From Pseudomonas sihuiensis (GTDB lineage Bacteria > Pseudomonadota > Gammaproteobacteria > Pseudomonadales > Pseudomonadaceae): DNA of 64,000 nucleotides. The stretch is from positions 1,860,001 through 1,924,000 of the forward strand of contig NZ_LT629797.1 of NCBI RefSeq assembly GCF_900106015.1, in the 5' to 3' direction. Of the stretch, positions 16,903 to 25,593 are shown one piece after another. Position numbers and translations under genes: made by a program. The notes below the pieces were generated by a model, which was not told the DNA's origin, ran no database searches, and saw only the letters and a program-made list of their open reading frames with translations. Numbering within the stretch: the stretch's first letter is position 1; every line of letters starts with the position of its first letter.

Positions 16903-17547
16903 ATGACCAGCATTCGCGAGCGTAACAAAGAGCTCATCCTGCGCGCAGCCAGCGAAGAGTTCGCCGACAAGGGCTTCGCCGCCACCAAGACCAGCGACAT
17001 TGCGGCCAAGGCAGGCCTGCCCAAGCCCAACGTCTACTACTACTTCAAGTCCAAGGAAAACCTCTACCGCGAGGTCCTGGAAAGCATCATCGAGCCACTG
17101 CTGGCCGCCTCTGCCCCCTTCAACCAGCCGGGCCATCCGAGCGAAGTGCTGACCGCCTACATCCGCTCGAAGATCCGCATCTCCCGTGAACTGCCGCATG
17201 CCTCCAAGGTATTTGCCAGCGAGATCATGCACGGTGCGCCGCACCTGTCGCCGGAACAGACCGAACAGCTCAACGCCCAGGCCAAGCACAACATCGCCTG
17301 CATCCAGCGCTGGATCGATCAGGGCCTGATGGCGAAAGTCGACCCGCATCACCTGCTGTTCAGCATCTGGGCAGCGACCCAGACCTACGCCGACTTCGAC
17401 TGGCAGATCTCCACCGTCACCGGCAAGGCCAGCCTGGACGACGCCGACTACGAAGCCGCCGCGCAGACCATCATTCGCCTGGTGCTCAAAGGCTGTGATG
17501 TCAGCCCGATGCCGTCGATGGCCTCCGAACTGGTGACCAGCGCCTAG
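16903..17547 (+). CDS. RutR-like TetR-family regulator
   Basis: A 214-aa regulator with an N-terminal TetR HTH (about residues 10-55, with TKTSDIAAKAGLPKPNVYYYFKSK) and a C-terminal domain resembling E. coli RutR: YIRSKIRISRELPHASKVF, then EIMHGAP and FSIWAATQTYADFDWQ. RutR senses uracil/thymine and controls pyrimidine and purine genes. The ATG at 16903 is chosen because family similarity begins there. It sits between moaA and gcl, and RutR-like palindromes lie in front of five neighbouring units, so I infer control of this purine island. The ligand here is unproven. Confidence 0.85.
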   Translation: MTSIRERNKELILRAASEEFADKGFAATKTSDIAAKAGLPKPNVYYYFKSKENLYREVLESIIEPLLAASAPFNQPGHPSEVLTAYIRSKIRISRELPHASKVFASEIMHGAPHLSPEQTEQLNAQAKHNIACIQRWIDQGLMAKVDPHHLLFSIWAATQTYADFDWQISTVTGKASLDDADYEAAAQTIIRLVLKGCDVSPMPSMASELVTSA

Positions 17548-17586
17548 GCGACTGTTCCGTTGTAGGGTTTCCCGACATCCGTCACC

Positions 17587-17677
17587 GTAGGGCGTGCATA
17601 CGCCGAGCGCTCGAGCGCAGTACGCCATTTCCGGGTTTTGGCGGACTGCTCGCTGGCGCTCGCTGAGTCCGCCCTAC
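17587..17677. repeat. GTAGGGCG...CGCCCTAC inverted repeat
   Basis: Ends GTAGGGCGTGCATACGCC and GAGTCCGCCCTAC, with a GCTCGCTGGCGCTCGCTGAG core. It fills part of the TetR/GlcG-like gap (17548-17826), where no gene is seen. Confidence 0.6.
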
Positions 17678-17725
17678 GCCTGCCCTGAGATTTCACGTCC
17701 AGCTTCGGCCTTCAGACCACATCCC

Positions 17726-17811
17726 GTAGGCCGTACTCGCGCAGCAGTACGCCGTTGCAATGGCTGACTGTTCGCGTCGCTACGAGCGGCCGGCGATCCG
17801 GTCAGCCCTAC
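17726..17811. repeat. GTAGGCCGTACTCGCG repeat
   Basis: Begins GTAGGCCGTACTCGCGCAGC and ends GTCAGCCCTAC. A fragment with the same GTACTCGCG-AGCAGTAC core occurs at about 37189-37210. Confidence 0.55.
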
Positions 17812-17826
17812 GACTGCTCTGGAACC

Positions 17827-18261
17827 CTACACCCCCGCATCCGCCTTCAGGCCGAGCGACTCCAGCGCACTCACCGCACACTGCTCGTCGATATCCGAGG
17901 TGTCGCCGGTGATGCCGACGGCGCCGATCACTTCGCCGCGTTCATCGCGAATCAATACCCCTCCCGGCGCGGGTACCAGGCTGCCTTGAGCCAGGTTGTT
18001 CACCGCCCCGATAAAGGCCGGGCGCTGCTGCGCGTCGGCGGCGATCAGGCGCGAGCCCTTGCCCAGGGCCAGCGCGCCCCAGGCCTTGCCGATGGCGATC
18101 TGCGGGCGCAGCAGGCTGGCGCCGTCCTCGCGCTGCAGGCTGATCAGATGCCCGCCAGCATCCAGTACGGCGACGGTCAGCGGCGCCGCCTTTATCTCGC
18201 GGCCCACGGCCAGCGCGCGGTTACCGATGGCGTTGGCGGTTTGCAGGTTCAAGTTGCTCAT
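17827..18261 (-). CDS. GlcG/HbpS-family (DUF336) protein
   Basis: A 144-aa protein of the GlcG/HbpS family, with the conserved VAVLDAGGHLISLQREDGA near residue 29 and the LVPAPGGVLIRDERGEVIGAVGITGD stretch near residue 93. Family members bind haem or accompany glycolate, diol or aromatic catabolism genes; no enzymatic role is established. It is divergent from gcl across a 335-bp regulatory gap, and TTGTATACAT lies 150 bp upstream. Placement beside glyoxylate carboligase echoes its association with glycolate/glyoxylate metabolism, but its job here is unknown. Confidence 0.8.
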   Translation of the reverse strand: MSNLNLQTANAIGNRALAVGREIKAAPLTVAVLDAGGHLISLQREDGASLLRPQIAIGKAWGALALGKGSRLIAADAQQRPAFIGAVNNLAQGSLVPAPGGVLIRDERGEVIGAVGITGDTSDIDEQCAVSALESLGLKADAGV

Positions 18262-18410
18262 GCTGGTGACTCCTGAAGTGACGAAGGGAACGAAACACCC
18301 GGAGCGAAACCGGCACTGCGCACGCCGACAGCCCTAGGCAATCCAAAGCTCGCCCTCACTATCCCACCAGAAACAAAAAATTCAACCACTACATACAATA
18401 TTATTTTTTA

Positions 18411-18420
18411 TTGTATACAT
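18411..18420. promoter_or_regulatory. Putative GntR operator (TTGTATACAT)
   Basis: 9 of 10 matches, in an AT-rich stretch 150 bp upstream of the GlcG-like gene. The 335-bp gap 18262-18596 holds this and two further operators (18517, 18561); no gene is seen. Confidence 0.55.
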
Positions 18421-18516
18421 TAATCGCGACACATCTCTTCGCTTGCACTGCCAACCCCGTCAAACGGGCGTTTCAAAAGAATTTGGCCCAGGCGACAGGC
18501 TGCATCGGAAAAAATG

Positions 18517-18532
18517 TTGACCGCGAAGTCAT
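18517..18532. promoter_or_regulatory. Putative RutR-like TetR operator (TTGACC-N4-AGTCAT)
   Basis: TTGACCGCGAAGTCAT has a perfect left arm and a 4/6 right arm, 64 bp before gcl. Confidence 0.4.
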
Positions 18533-18560
18533 GGCCTGCATAGAATCCGAGCCAGGTGTT

Positions 18561-18570
18561 TTGTATACAA
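18561..18570. promoter_or_regulatory. Putative GntR operator (TTGTATACAA)
   Basis: A perfect palindrome only 26 bp before the gcl start codon, where a bound repressor would block initiation or early elongation. Confidence 0.65.
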
Positions 18571-18596
18571 TCTGATAACAAAAGAGGCACAAGATT

Positions 18597-20372
18597 ATGG
18601 CCAGAATGAGAGCAATCGAGGCAGCCGTACTGGTTATGCGCCGCGAAGGCGTCGATACCGCGTTCGGCGTCCCCGGCGCTGCCATCAACCCCCTGTATGC
18701 CGCACTGAAGAAACTCGGTGGCATCGATCACGTCCTGGCCCGTCACGTCGAAGGCGCTTCGCACATGGCCGAGGGTTACACCCGCACCAATGCCGGCAAT
18801 ATCGGCGTGTGCATCGGCACCTCGGGCCCGGCCGGCACCGACATGGTCACCGGTCTGTACTCGGCCTCGGCCGACTCCATCCCGATTCTGTGCATCACCG
18901 GCCAGGCGCCGCGTGCGCGTATGCACAAGGAAGATTTCCAGGCGGTCGACATCACCAGCATCGTCGGCCCGGTAACCAAGTGGGCCACCACCGTGATGGA
19001 ACCCGGCCAGGTGCCGCGCGCCTTCCAGCGTGCCTTCCATGAAATGCGCAGCGGCCGCCCCGGCCCAGTGCTGATCGACCTGCCGTTCGACGTGCAGATG
19101 GCCGAGATCGAATTCGATATCGACGCCTACGAGCCGCTGCCGGTGGCCAAGCCGACCACCAGCCGCGTCCAGGCCGAGAAGGCCATCGCCATGCTCAACG
19201 ACGCCGAGCGCCCGCTGCTGGTCGCCGGTGGCGGCATCTTCAATGCCGACGCGCAAGACAAGCTGGTGGAGTTCGCCGAGCTGACCGGTGTACCGGTGGT
19301 GCCGACCCTGATGGGCTGGGGCGCGATTCCGGACGATCACAAGCTGATGGTCGGCATGGTCGGTCTGCAGACCTCGCACCGCTACGGCAACGCCACCCTG
19401 CTCGCTTCCGACCTGGTGTTCGGCATCGGCAACCGTTGGGCCAACCGCCACACCGGCTCGGTCGACGTCTACACCGAGGGCCGCAAGTTCATCCACGTCG
19501 ACATCGAACCGACCCAGATTGGCCGCGTGTTCAACCCGGACCTGGGTATCGCCTCCGACGCCGGCAACGCGCTGGACGCCTTCCTCGAGGTTGCCCGCGA
19601 GTGGAAAGCCGCTGGCAAGCTGAAGGACCGCAGCGCCTGGGTCGAAGCCTGCCGCGAGCGCAAGCGCACCCTGCAGCGCAAGACCCACTTCGACAACGTG
19701 CCGGCCAAGCCGCAGCGCGTCTACGAAGAGATGAACGAAGCCTTCGGCAAGGACACCTGCTACGTCAGCACCATCGGTCTGTCGCAGATCGCCGGCGCGC
19801 AGTTCCTGCACGTGTACAAGCCGCGCCACTGGATCAACTGCGGCCAGGCCGGCCCGCTGGGCTGGACCATTCCGGCAGCCCTGGGTGTGGTCAAGGCCGA
19901 CCCGCAGCGTCAGGTCGTGGCACTGTCTGGCGACTATGACTTCCAGTTCATGATCGAGGAGCTGGCCGTCGGCGCGCAGTTCAACCTGCCGTACATCCAC
20001 GTGCTGGTGAACAACTCCTACCTGGGCCTGATCCGTCAGGCGCAGCGCGGCTTCGACATCGATTACTGCGTGCAGCTGGCGTTCGAGAACATCAACGCGC
20101 CGGAGCTCAACGGTTACGGCGTCGATCACGTCGCCGTGGTCGAGGGCCTGGGCTGCAAGGCGATCCGCGTGTTCGACCCGAACGAGCTGCAGAACGCCTT
20201 CGCCGAAGCCAAGCGCCTGATGGCCGAGCACCGCGTACCGGTGGTGGTGGAGATCATCCTGGAGCGTGTCACCAACATCTCCATGGGCACCGAGATCAAC
20301 GCCATCAACGAGTTCGAGGAACTGGCCGAGCGCGGCGTCGACGCCCCGACCGCCATCTCGCTGCTGGATTGA
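18597..20372 (+). CDS. gcl: Glyoxylate carboligase
   Basis: A 591-aa ThDP/FAD enzyme that joins two glyoxylates into tartronate semialdehyde with CO2 release. V51 in [12 protein letters not shown] replaces the catalytic Glu of other ThDP enzymes, a hallmark of Gcl. The ThDP/Mg motif [15 protein letters not shown]...NNSYLGL is near residues 442-480. Length is typical. It opens a unit that continues with hyi, glxR, ttuD and pyk, converting glyoxylate from AllA into pyruvate. A perfect operator palindrome lies just before the start and a TetR-type site further up. Confidence 0.97.
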   Translation: MARMRAIEAAVLVMRREGVDTAFGVPGAAINPLYAALKKLGGIDHVLARHVEGASHMAEGYTRTNAGNIGVCIGTSGPAGTDMVTGLYSASADSIPILCITGQAPRARMHKEDFQAVDITSIVGPVTKWATTVMEPGQVPRAFQRAFHEMRSGRPGPVLIDLPFDVQMAEIEFDIDAYEPLPVAKPTTSRVQAEKAIAMLNDAERPLLVAGGGIFNADAQDKLVEFAELTGVPVVPTLMGWGAIPDDHKLMVGMVGLQTSHRYGNATLLASDLVFGIGNRWANRHTGSVDVYTEGRKFIHVDIEPTQIGRVFNPDLGIASDAGNALDAFLEVAREWKAAGKLKDRSAWVEACRERKRTLQRKTHFDNVPAKPQRVYEEMNEAFGKDTCYVSTIGLSQIAGAQFLHVYKPRHWINCGQAGPLGWTIPAALGVVKADPQRQVVALSGDYDFQFMIEELAVGAQFNLPYIHVLVNNSYLGLIRQAQRGFDIDYCVQLAFENINAPELNGYGVDHVAVVEGLGCKAIRVFDPNELQNAFAEAKRLMAEHRVPVVVEIILERVTNISMGTEINAINEFEELAERGVDAPTAISLLD

Positions 20373-20413
20373 TCAGTACGCCGGGTGTGCCACGCGCACC
20401 CGGCCACCACGAC

Positions 20414-20471
20414 GTAGCCCGGATGCAATCCGGGAAGACCGCAACATCGCCCCGGATTGCATCCGGGCTAC
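20414..20471. repeat. GTAGCCCGGATGCAATCCGGG inverted repeat, copy 1
   Basis: Both arms read GTAGCCCGGATGCAATCCGG toward a short centre. It ends 5 bp before the hyi Shine-Dalgarno (AAGGAG). Related copies are at 25356-25416 and 35642-35698. Confidence 0.75.
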
Positions 20472-20486
20472 GACAAGGAGCACACC

Positions 20487-21269
20487 ATGCCCCGTTTTGC
20501 TGCCAACCTGTCCATGCTGTTCACCGAAGTGGACTTTCTGGACCGTTTCGCCGCCGCCGCCGAAGCCGGTTTCAGCGGCGTGGAATACCTCTTCCCCTAT
20601 GACTTCCCGGTGGAAGAGATCAAGGCCCGCCTGGACGCCAACAAGCTCGAGCAGGTGCTGTTCAACCTGCCGGCAGGCGACTGGGGCAAGGGCGAGCGCG
20701 GCATCGCCTGCCACCCGGATCGCGTCGAGGAATTCCGCGCCGGCGTCGACCAGGCCATTGCCTACGCCAAGGTGCTGGGCAACAAGCAGATCAACTGCCT
20801 GGCCGGCATCCGCCCGCAGGGCGTGGATTGCGCCACCGTCGAGAAGACCTTCGTCGACAACCTGCGCTATGCGGCCGACAAGCTGGCTGGCGCCGGCATT
20901 CGCCTGGTCATGGAAGCCATCAACACCCGTGACATTCCCGGCTTCTACCTCAGCACCACCAAGCAGGCCCTGGACATCCGCGACAAGGTCGGCAGCACCA
21001 ACCTGTACCTGCAGTACGACATCTACCACATGCAGATCATGGAAGGTGACCTGGCCCGCACGGTTGAAAGCAACCTGGCCGCCATCAACCACGTGCAGCT
21101 GGCCGACAACCCGGGCCGCAACGAGCCGGGCACCGGCGAGATCAACTACCGCTTCCTCTTCGAGCACCTGGATCGCATCGGCTACCAGGGCTGGATCGGC
21201 TGTGAGTACAAGCCGCTGACCACCACAACCGCCGGCCTCGGCTGGCTGAAAACCCATAACGCGATCTGA
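20487..21269 (+). CDS. hyi: Hydroxypyruvate isomerase
   Basis: A 260-aa xylose-isomerase-like TIM-barrel enzyme interconverting hydroxypyruvate and tartronate semialdehyde. Family features are MPRFAANLSMLFTE at the start, GVEYLFPYDF near residue 33, VMEAINTRDIPGFYL near residue 141 (metal-site Glu) and QYDIYHMQIMEGDL near residue 176. The ATG at 20487 has AAGGAG 7 bases upstream. It is second in the gcl unit, and the repeat between gcl and hyi could modulate their relative expression. Confidence 0.95.
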   Translation: MPRFAANLSMLFTEVDFLDRFAAAAEAGFSGVEYLFPYDFPVEEIKARLDANKLEQVLFNLPAGDWGKGERGIACHPDRVEEFRAGVDQAIAYAKVLGNKQINCLAGIRPQGVDCATVEKTFVDNLRYAADKLAGAGIRLVMEAINTRDIPGFYLSTTKQALDIRDKVGSTNLYLQYDIYHMQIMEGDLARTVESNLAAINHVQLADNPGRNEPGTGEINYRFLFEHLDRIGYQGWIGCEYKPLTTTTAGLGWLKTHNAI

Positions 21270-21288
21270 CAGGCGACAGCGGAGCTCT

Positions 21289-21371
21289 GTAGGAGCGGGT
21301 TCACCCGCGAACACCGGCGAAGCCGGTGCCAGTCACCGCGGTGCCTGCTTCGCGGGTAAACCCGCTCCTAC
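21289..21371. repeat. GTAGGAGCGGGTTCACCCGCG inverted repeat
   Basis: Arms GTAGGAGCGGGTTCACCCGCG and CGCGGGTAAACCCGCTCCTAC flank an ACCGGCGAAGCCGGT inner hairpin; a classical Pseudomonas REP pair between hyi and glxR. Confidence 0.8.
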
Positions 21372-21414
21372 AGGGCTGTGCACCTGATTCAACAATTCAA
21401 CGAGGTTATCTCTC

Positions 21415-22305
21415 ATGGCTAAAATCGGATTCATCGGCACCGGCATCATGGGCAAGCCCATGGCGCAGAACCTGCAGAAGGCCGGCCACACCCTGTTCTT
21501 CTCCGAGCACTTCGACAAGGCGCCGGCCGACCTGGTTGGCGACAACGGCATCGCCCTGGCCAACCCGAAGGAAGTGGCCCAGGAAGCCGAATTCATCATC
21601 GTCATGGTCCCGGACACTCCGCAGGTCGAGGACGTGCTGTTCCGCGCCGACGGCGTTGCCGCTGGCGTCGGTGCCGGCAAGGTGGTGATCGACATGAGCT
21701 CGATCTCCCCCACCGCCACCAAGGCCTTCGCCGAGAAGATCAAGGCCACCGGCGCCGCCTACCTGGACGCCCCGGTGTCCGGCGGCGAAGTCGGTGCCAA
21801 GGCCGCCACCCTGTCGATCATGGTCGGCGGCTGCCCGAACGCCTTCGAACGCGCCCTGCCGCTGTTCCAGGCCATGGGCAAGAACATCACCCGCGTCGGC
21901 GGCAACGGTGACGGCCAGACCGCCAAGGTGGCCAACCAGATCATCGTCGCGCTGAACATCCAGGCGGTGGCCGAAGCACTGCTGTTCGCCGCCAAGAACG
22001 GCGCCGACCCGGCCAAGGTGCGTGAAGCGCTGATGGGCGGCTTCGCCGGCTCGAAGATCCTCGAAGTGCACGGCGAGCGCATGATCAAGGGCACCTTCGA
22101 TCCGGGCTTCCGCATCAGCCTGCACCAGAAGGACCTCAACCTGGCGCTGTCCGGCGCCCGCGAGCTGGGCCTGAACCTGCCCAACACCGCCAACGCCCAG
22201 CAGGTGTTCAGCACCTGCGCGGCCCTCGGCGGCAGCGGCTGGGACCACTCTGCCCTGATCAAGGGTCTGGAGCATATGGCCAACTTCAATATCCGCGGCG
22301 AGTAA
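21415..22305 (+). CDS. glxR: Tartronate semialdehyde reductase (2-hydroxy-3-oxopropionate reductase)
   Basis: A 296-aa beta-hydroxyacid dehydrogenase that reduces tartronate semialdehyde to D-glycerate with NAD(P)H. The Rossmann motif IGFIGTGIMGKPMAQNL is at residues 4-20, the substrate motif LDAPVSGGEVGAKA near residue 118, and the catalytic Lys in GQTAKVANQI near residue 170. Length is normal. Third in the gcl-hyi-glxR-ttuD-pyk set, separated from hyi by 145 bp containing a REP pair. Confidence 0.96.
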   Translation: MAKIGFIGTGIMGKPMAQNLQKAGHTLFFSEHFDKAPADLVGDNGIALANPKEVAQEAEFIIVMVPDTPQVEDVLFRADGVAAGVGAGKVVIDMSSISPTATKAFAEKIKATGAAYLDAPVSGGEVGAKAATLSIMVGGCPNAFERALPLFQAMGKNITRVGGNGDGQTAKVANQIIVALNIQAVAEALLFAAKNGADPAKVREALMGGFAGSKILEVHGERMIKGTFDPGFRISLHQKDLNLALSGARELGLNLPNTANAQQVFSTCAALGGSGWDHSALIKGLEHMANFNIRGE

Positions 22306-22328
22306 CAGAGCGCCCTCTCAGGAAATCC

Positions 22329-22375
22329 GTGGGAGGGGCTTTAGCCGCGACTGTCGCCGCTGAAGCGCCTCCCAC
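22329..22375. repeat. GTGGGAGG...CCTCCCAC inverted repeat
   Basis: Outer arms GTGGGAGGGGCTTTAGCCGCG and GAAGCGCCTCCCAC. First of two repeats in the 358-bp glxR/ttuD gap, which holds no gene. Confidence 0.65.
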
Positions 22376-22520
22376 AGATCCCGAAGGCCGCGTTTCGCCC
22401 ACCCTTTCGACCTTCCTGGCAGGAGGTGTCACGGCCCGATTGCCAGGTTGGTCGATTCCATTCCCCAGGCGCTGCCACGCGGCGCCTGCGGACTGGAATC
22501 GATCCACCGAGAGAACATTG

Positions 22521-22627
22521 ATCGTTCCCACGCTCTGCGTAGGCATACATCCCGTGACGCTCCGCGTCACACAACAGCAGACGCCTTAGCGTCTCGCCAG
22601 GCGTTACCACGCGGACGTGGGAACGAT
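22521..22627. repeat. ATCGTTCCCACGC repeat element (~107 bp)
   Basis: Outer arms ATCGTTCCCACG and GGACGTGGGAACGAT enclose a GTGACGCTCCGCGTCAC hairpin. This layout is common in Pseudomonas intergenic regions. Confidence 0.7.
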
Positions 22628-22663
22628 CATCCAGCGTCACCCCCAGAACAAGAGAACACCGCC

Positions 22664-23935
22664 ATGACCTTCGATCCGCAACGCCTGCTGCGCGACCTGT
22701 TCGCCACCGCCATCGCCGCCGCGCATCCGCGCCAGGTGCTGGCCGACTTTCTTCCCGCCGACCGCAGCGGCCGCGTCATCGTCATCGGCGCGGGCAAGGC
22801 CGCGGCGGCCATGGCCGAGGTGATCGAGCAGGAGTGGCAAGGCGAGGTCAGCGGCCTGGTGGTGACCCGCTACGAGCACGGCGCCGACTGCAAGAAGATC
22901 GAAGTGGTGGAAGCCGCCCACCCGGTACCGGACGACGCCGGCGAGCGTGTCGCCCGCCGCGTGCTGGAGCTGGTGTCGAACCTGTCCGAAGACGACCGGG
23001 TGATCTTCCTCCTCTCCGGCGGCGGCTCCTCGCTGCTGGCGCTGCCGGCAGACGGCATCAGCCTCAAGGACAAGCAGGCGATCAACAAGGCGCTGCTGAA
23101 ATCCGGCGCCACCATCGGCGAGATGAACTGCGTGCGCAAGCACCTCTCGGCGATCAAGGGCGGCCGCCTGGCCAAGGCCTGCTGGCCGGCCACCGTGTAC
23201 ACCTACGCCATCTCCGACGTGCCCGGCGACGAGGCCACGGTGATCGCTTCCGGTCCCACCGTGGGCGACCCCACCACCTCGGCCGAAGCCCTGGCGATTC
23301 TCGCCCGCTACGCCATCGACATCCCGGCCAACGTGCGCGCCTGGCTGCAGGACCCACGCTCGGAAACGGTCAAGCCCGGCGACCCGGTACTCGCCCGTAG
23401 CCACTTCCAGCTGATCGCCACACCGCAGCAATCGCTCGACGCCGCCGCCGCCAAGGCCGAGGCAGCCGGACTGCCGGTGCTGATTCTCGGCGACCTGGAA
23501 GGCGAGTCGCGCGACGTGGCCAAGGTGCATGCCGGCATCGCCCGCCAGGTGCAACTGCACGGCCAGCCGATCAAGCCGCCGTGCGTGATTCTTTCCGGCG
23601 GCGAAACCACCGTCACCGTACGCGGCAACGGCCGTGGCGGGCGCAACGCCGAATTCCTCCTCAGCCTCACCGACAGCCTCAAGGGCCTGCCCGGCGTCTA
23701 CGCGCTGGCCGGCGACACCGACGGCATCGACGGCTCCGAAGACAACGCCGGCGCCATCATGACGCCCTACAGCTACGCCCGCGCCGGCATCAAGGGCCTG
23801 TCCGCCCGCGACGAACTGGACAACAACAACGGCTATGGCTACTTCGCCGCCCTCGACGAGCTGATCGTCACCGGCCCGACCCGTACCAACGTCAACGATT
23901 TCCGCGCCATTCTGATTCTCGAGAACAACCAATGA
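22664..23935 (+). CDS. ttuD: Glycerate 2-kinase (MOFRL family)
   Basis: A 423-aa class II glycerate kinase that phosphorylates D-glycerate to 2-phosphoglycerate. The glycerate kinase N-terminal domain (about 10-240) contains VIVIGAGKAAAAMAEV near residue 38 and FLLSGGGSSLLALP near residue 115. The C-terminal MOFRL domain contains GGETTVTVRGNGRGGRNAEF near residue 312. The ATG at 22664 fits the family start. Its stop overlaps the pyk start by ATGA, so the two are translationally coupled; the 2-phosphoglycerate made here becomes PEP via enolase, then pyruvate via Pyk. Confidence 0.95.
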   Translation: MTFDPQRLLRDLFATAIAAAHPRQVLADFLPADRSGRVIVIGAGKAAAAMAEVIEQEWQGEVSGLVVTRYEHGADCKKIEVVEAAHPVPDDAGERVARRVLELVSNLSEDDRVIFLLSGGGSSLLALPADGISLKDKQAINKALLKSGATIGEMNCVRKHLSAIKGGRLAKACWPATVYTYAISDVPGDEATVIASGPTVGDPTTSAEALAILARYAIDIPANVRAWLQDPRSETVKPGDPVLARSHFQLIATPQQSLDAAAAKAEAAGLPVLILGDLEGESRDVAKVHAGIARQVQLHGQPIKPPCVILSGGETTVTVRGNGRGGRNAEFLLSLTDSLKGLPGVYALAGDTDGIDGSEDNAGAIMTPYSYARAGIKGLSARDELDNNNGYGYFAALDELIVTGPTRTNVNDFRAILILENNQ

Positions 23936-25347
23936 ACGCCGACAAGAAAGTAAAGATCCTCGCCACCCTCGGCCCGGCCATCCGCGACGCCACGCATATC
24001 CGCCAGTTGGTCGAGGCCGGGGTCAACCTGTTCCGCCTCAACTTCAGCCACGGCGAACACGCCGACCACGCCCAGCGCTACCAGTGGGTGCGCGAGGTAG
24101 AGCGCGAGCTGAACCAGCCCATCGGCATCCTTATGGACCTGCAGGGGCCCAAGCTGCGCGTCGGCCGTTTCGCCGAAGGCAAGGTGCAGCTGGTCAACGG
24201 CCAGAGCCTGCGCCTGGACCTGGACGCCACGCCCGGCGACGCCAGCCGGGTCAACCTGCCCCACCCGGAAATCATCGAAGCCCTGCAGCCGGGCATGAGC
24301 CTGCTGCTGGACGACGGCCGCCTGCGCCTGAAAGTGACCGGCAAGCAGGCCGATGCGGTAGACACCTGCGTGATCGCCGGTGGCGAGCTGTCCGACCGCA
24401 AGGGCGTCAACGTGCCCGAGGCGGTGCTGCAACTGTCGCCGCTGACCGAAAAGGATCGTCGCGACCTGGCCTTCGGCCTGGAGCTGGGCGTGGACTGGGT
24501 GGCGCTGTCCTTCGTACAGCGCCCCGAGGACATCGTCGAAGCCCGTGAGCTGATTGGCGGCAAGGCCTTCCTGATGGCCAAGATCGAGAAGCCCTCGGCG
24601 GTGCAGCATCTCGAAGAAATCGCCAAGCTGTGCGACGCCATCATGGTGGCGCGCGGCGATCTGGGCGTGGAAGTGCCGGCCGAGAACGTGCCGCGCATTC
24701 AGAAGGACATCGTGCGCACCTGCCGCCAACTGGGCCGCCCGGTAGTGGTCGCCACGCAGATGCTCGAATCCATGCGCTTCTCCCCGGCGCCGACCCGCGC
24801 CGAGGTCACCGATGTGGCCAACGCCGTGGCCGAAGGCGCCGATGCGGTGATGCTGTCGGCCGAGACCGCCTCCGGCGACTACCCGCTGGAAACCGTGCAG
24901 ATGATGAGCAAGATCATCCGCCAGGTGGAAAACGGCCCGGACTACCAGAGCCAGCTCGACGTCGGCCGCCCGCAGGCAGAAGCCACCGCCAGCGACGCCA
25001 TCAGTTGCGCCATCCGCCGCATCAGTTCGATCCTGCCGGTGGCGGCCCTGGTCAACTACACCGAATCCGGTGCCAGCAGCCTGCGCGCCTCGCGCGAGCG
25101 GCCCAAGGCGCCGATCTTGAGCCTGACGCCGAGCCTGACCACCGCCCGCCGCCTGACCGTGGCCTGGGGCATCTACTCGGTGGTCAACGAGCGCCTGCGC
25201 CGGGTCGAGGAAGTCACCAGCACCGCGCTGGAGATCGCCCAGGCCCAGGACATGGCCAAGCGCGGCGAAACCGTGGTGATCACCGCCGGCGAACCCTTCG
25301 GCCAGCCCGGCAGCACCAACAGCCTGAGGATCGAAACGCTGCATTGA
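23932..25347 (+). CDS. pyk: Pyruvate kinase (glyoxylate-pathway isozyme)
   Basis: A 471-aa pyruvate kinase converting PEP and ADP to pyruvate and ATP. Family landmarks are KILATLGPA at the start, FRLNFSHGEH near residue 29, the active-site stretch FLMAKIEKPSAVQHLEEI near residue 210 and IMVARGDLGVEVP near residue 237, and the regulatory C-terminal domain from about 345. The ATG at 23932 overlaps the ttuD stop. It ends the purine-to-pyruvate set and is followed by a repeat rather than a clear terminator. Confidence 0.95.
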   Translation: MNADKKVKILATLGPAIRDATHIRQLVEAGVNLFRLNFSHGEHADHAQRYQWVREVERELNQPIGILMDLQGPKLRVGRFAEGKVQLVNGQSLRLDLDATPGDASRVNLPHPEIIEALQPGMSLLLDDGRLRLKVTGKQADAVDTCVIAGGELSDRKGVNVPEAVLQLSPLTEKDRRDLAFGLELGVDWVALSFVQRPEDIVEARELIGGKAFLMAKIEKPSAVQHLEEIAKLCDAIMVARGDLGVEVPAENVPRIQKDIVRTCRQLGRPVVVATQMLESMRFSPAPTRAEVTDVANAVAEGADAVMLSAETASGDYPLETVQMMSKIIRQVENGPDYQSQLDVGRPQAEATASDAISCAIRRISSILPVAALVNYTESGASSLRASRERPKAPILSLTPSLTTARRLTVAWGIYSVVNERLRRVEEVTSTALEIAQAQDMAKRGETVVITAGEPFGQPGSTNSLRIETLH

Positions 25348-25355
25348 CTCACCCC

Positions 25356-25416
25356 GTAGCCCGGATGAAATCCGGGGAATGCTCGACTGCTGCTTCCCGG
25401 CTTTCATCCGGGCTAC
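25356..25416. repeat. GTAGCCCGGATGAAATCCGGG inverted repeat, copy 2
   Basis: Same family as 20414-20471, with arms GTAGCCCGGATGAAATCCGG and CTTTCATCCGGGCTAC. Confidence 0.75.
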
Positions 25417-25533
25417 GCATAAAGCCAACGTAGGGTGTCGCGGGGCCGCCTAGGCCTTGCGTACCTGCTATGGCAAAGCGGTTTTGGTGCGCACGGCGCA
25501 CCTTACACGGCTCCTCCAAACGACACGGACGCC

Positions 25534-25574
25534 CCCCCTCTCCCGCTTGCGGGAGAGGGGCTGGGGGGAGAGGG
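25534..25574. repeat. CCCTCTCCCGC-TTGC-GGGAGAGGG hairpin repeat
   Basis: A perfect CCCTCTCCCGC/GCGGGAGAGGG hairpin followed by CTGGGGGGAGAGGG, a common genomic repeat. It lies 20 bp before the urea transporter start and could affect its translation. Confidence 0.65.
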
Positions 25575-25593
25575 CTCTCTTGGCGCATACATC

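Noticed and set aside
18420..20231. 603-codon minus-strand frame opposite gcl
   Set aside because: A shadow of gcl codon structure, with no domain and no start signals.
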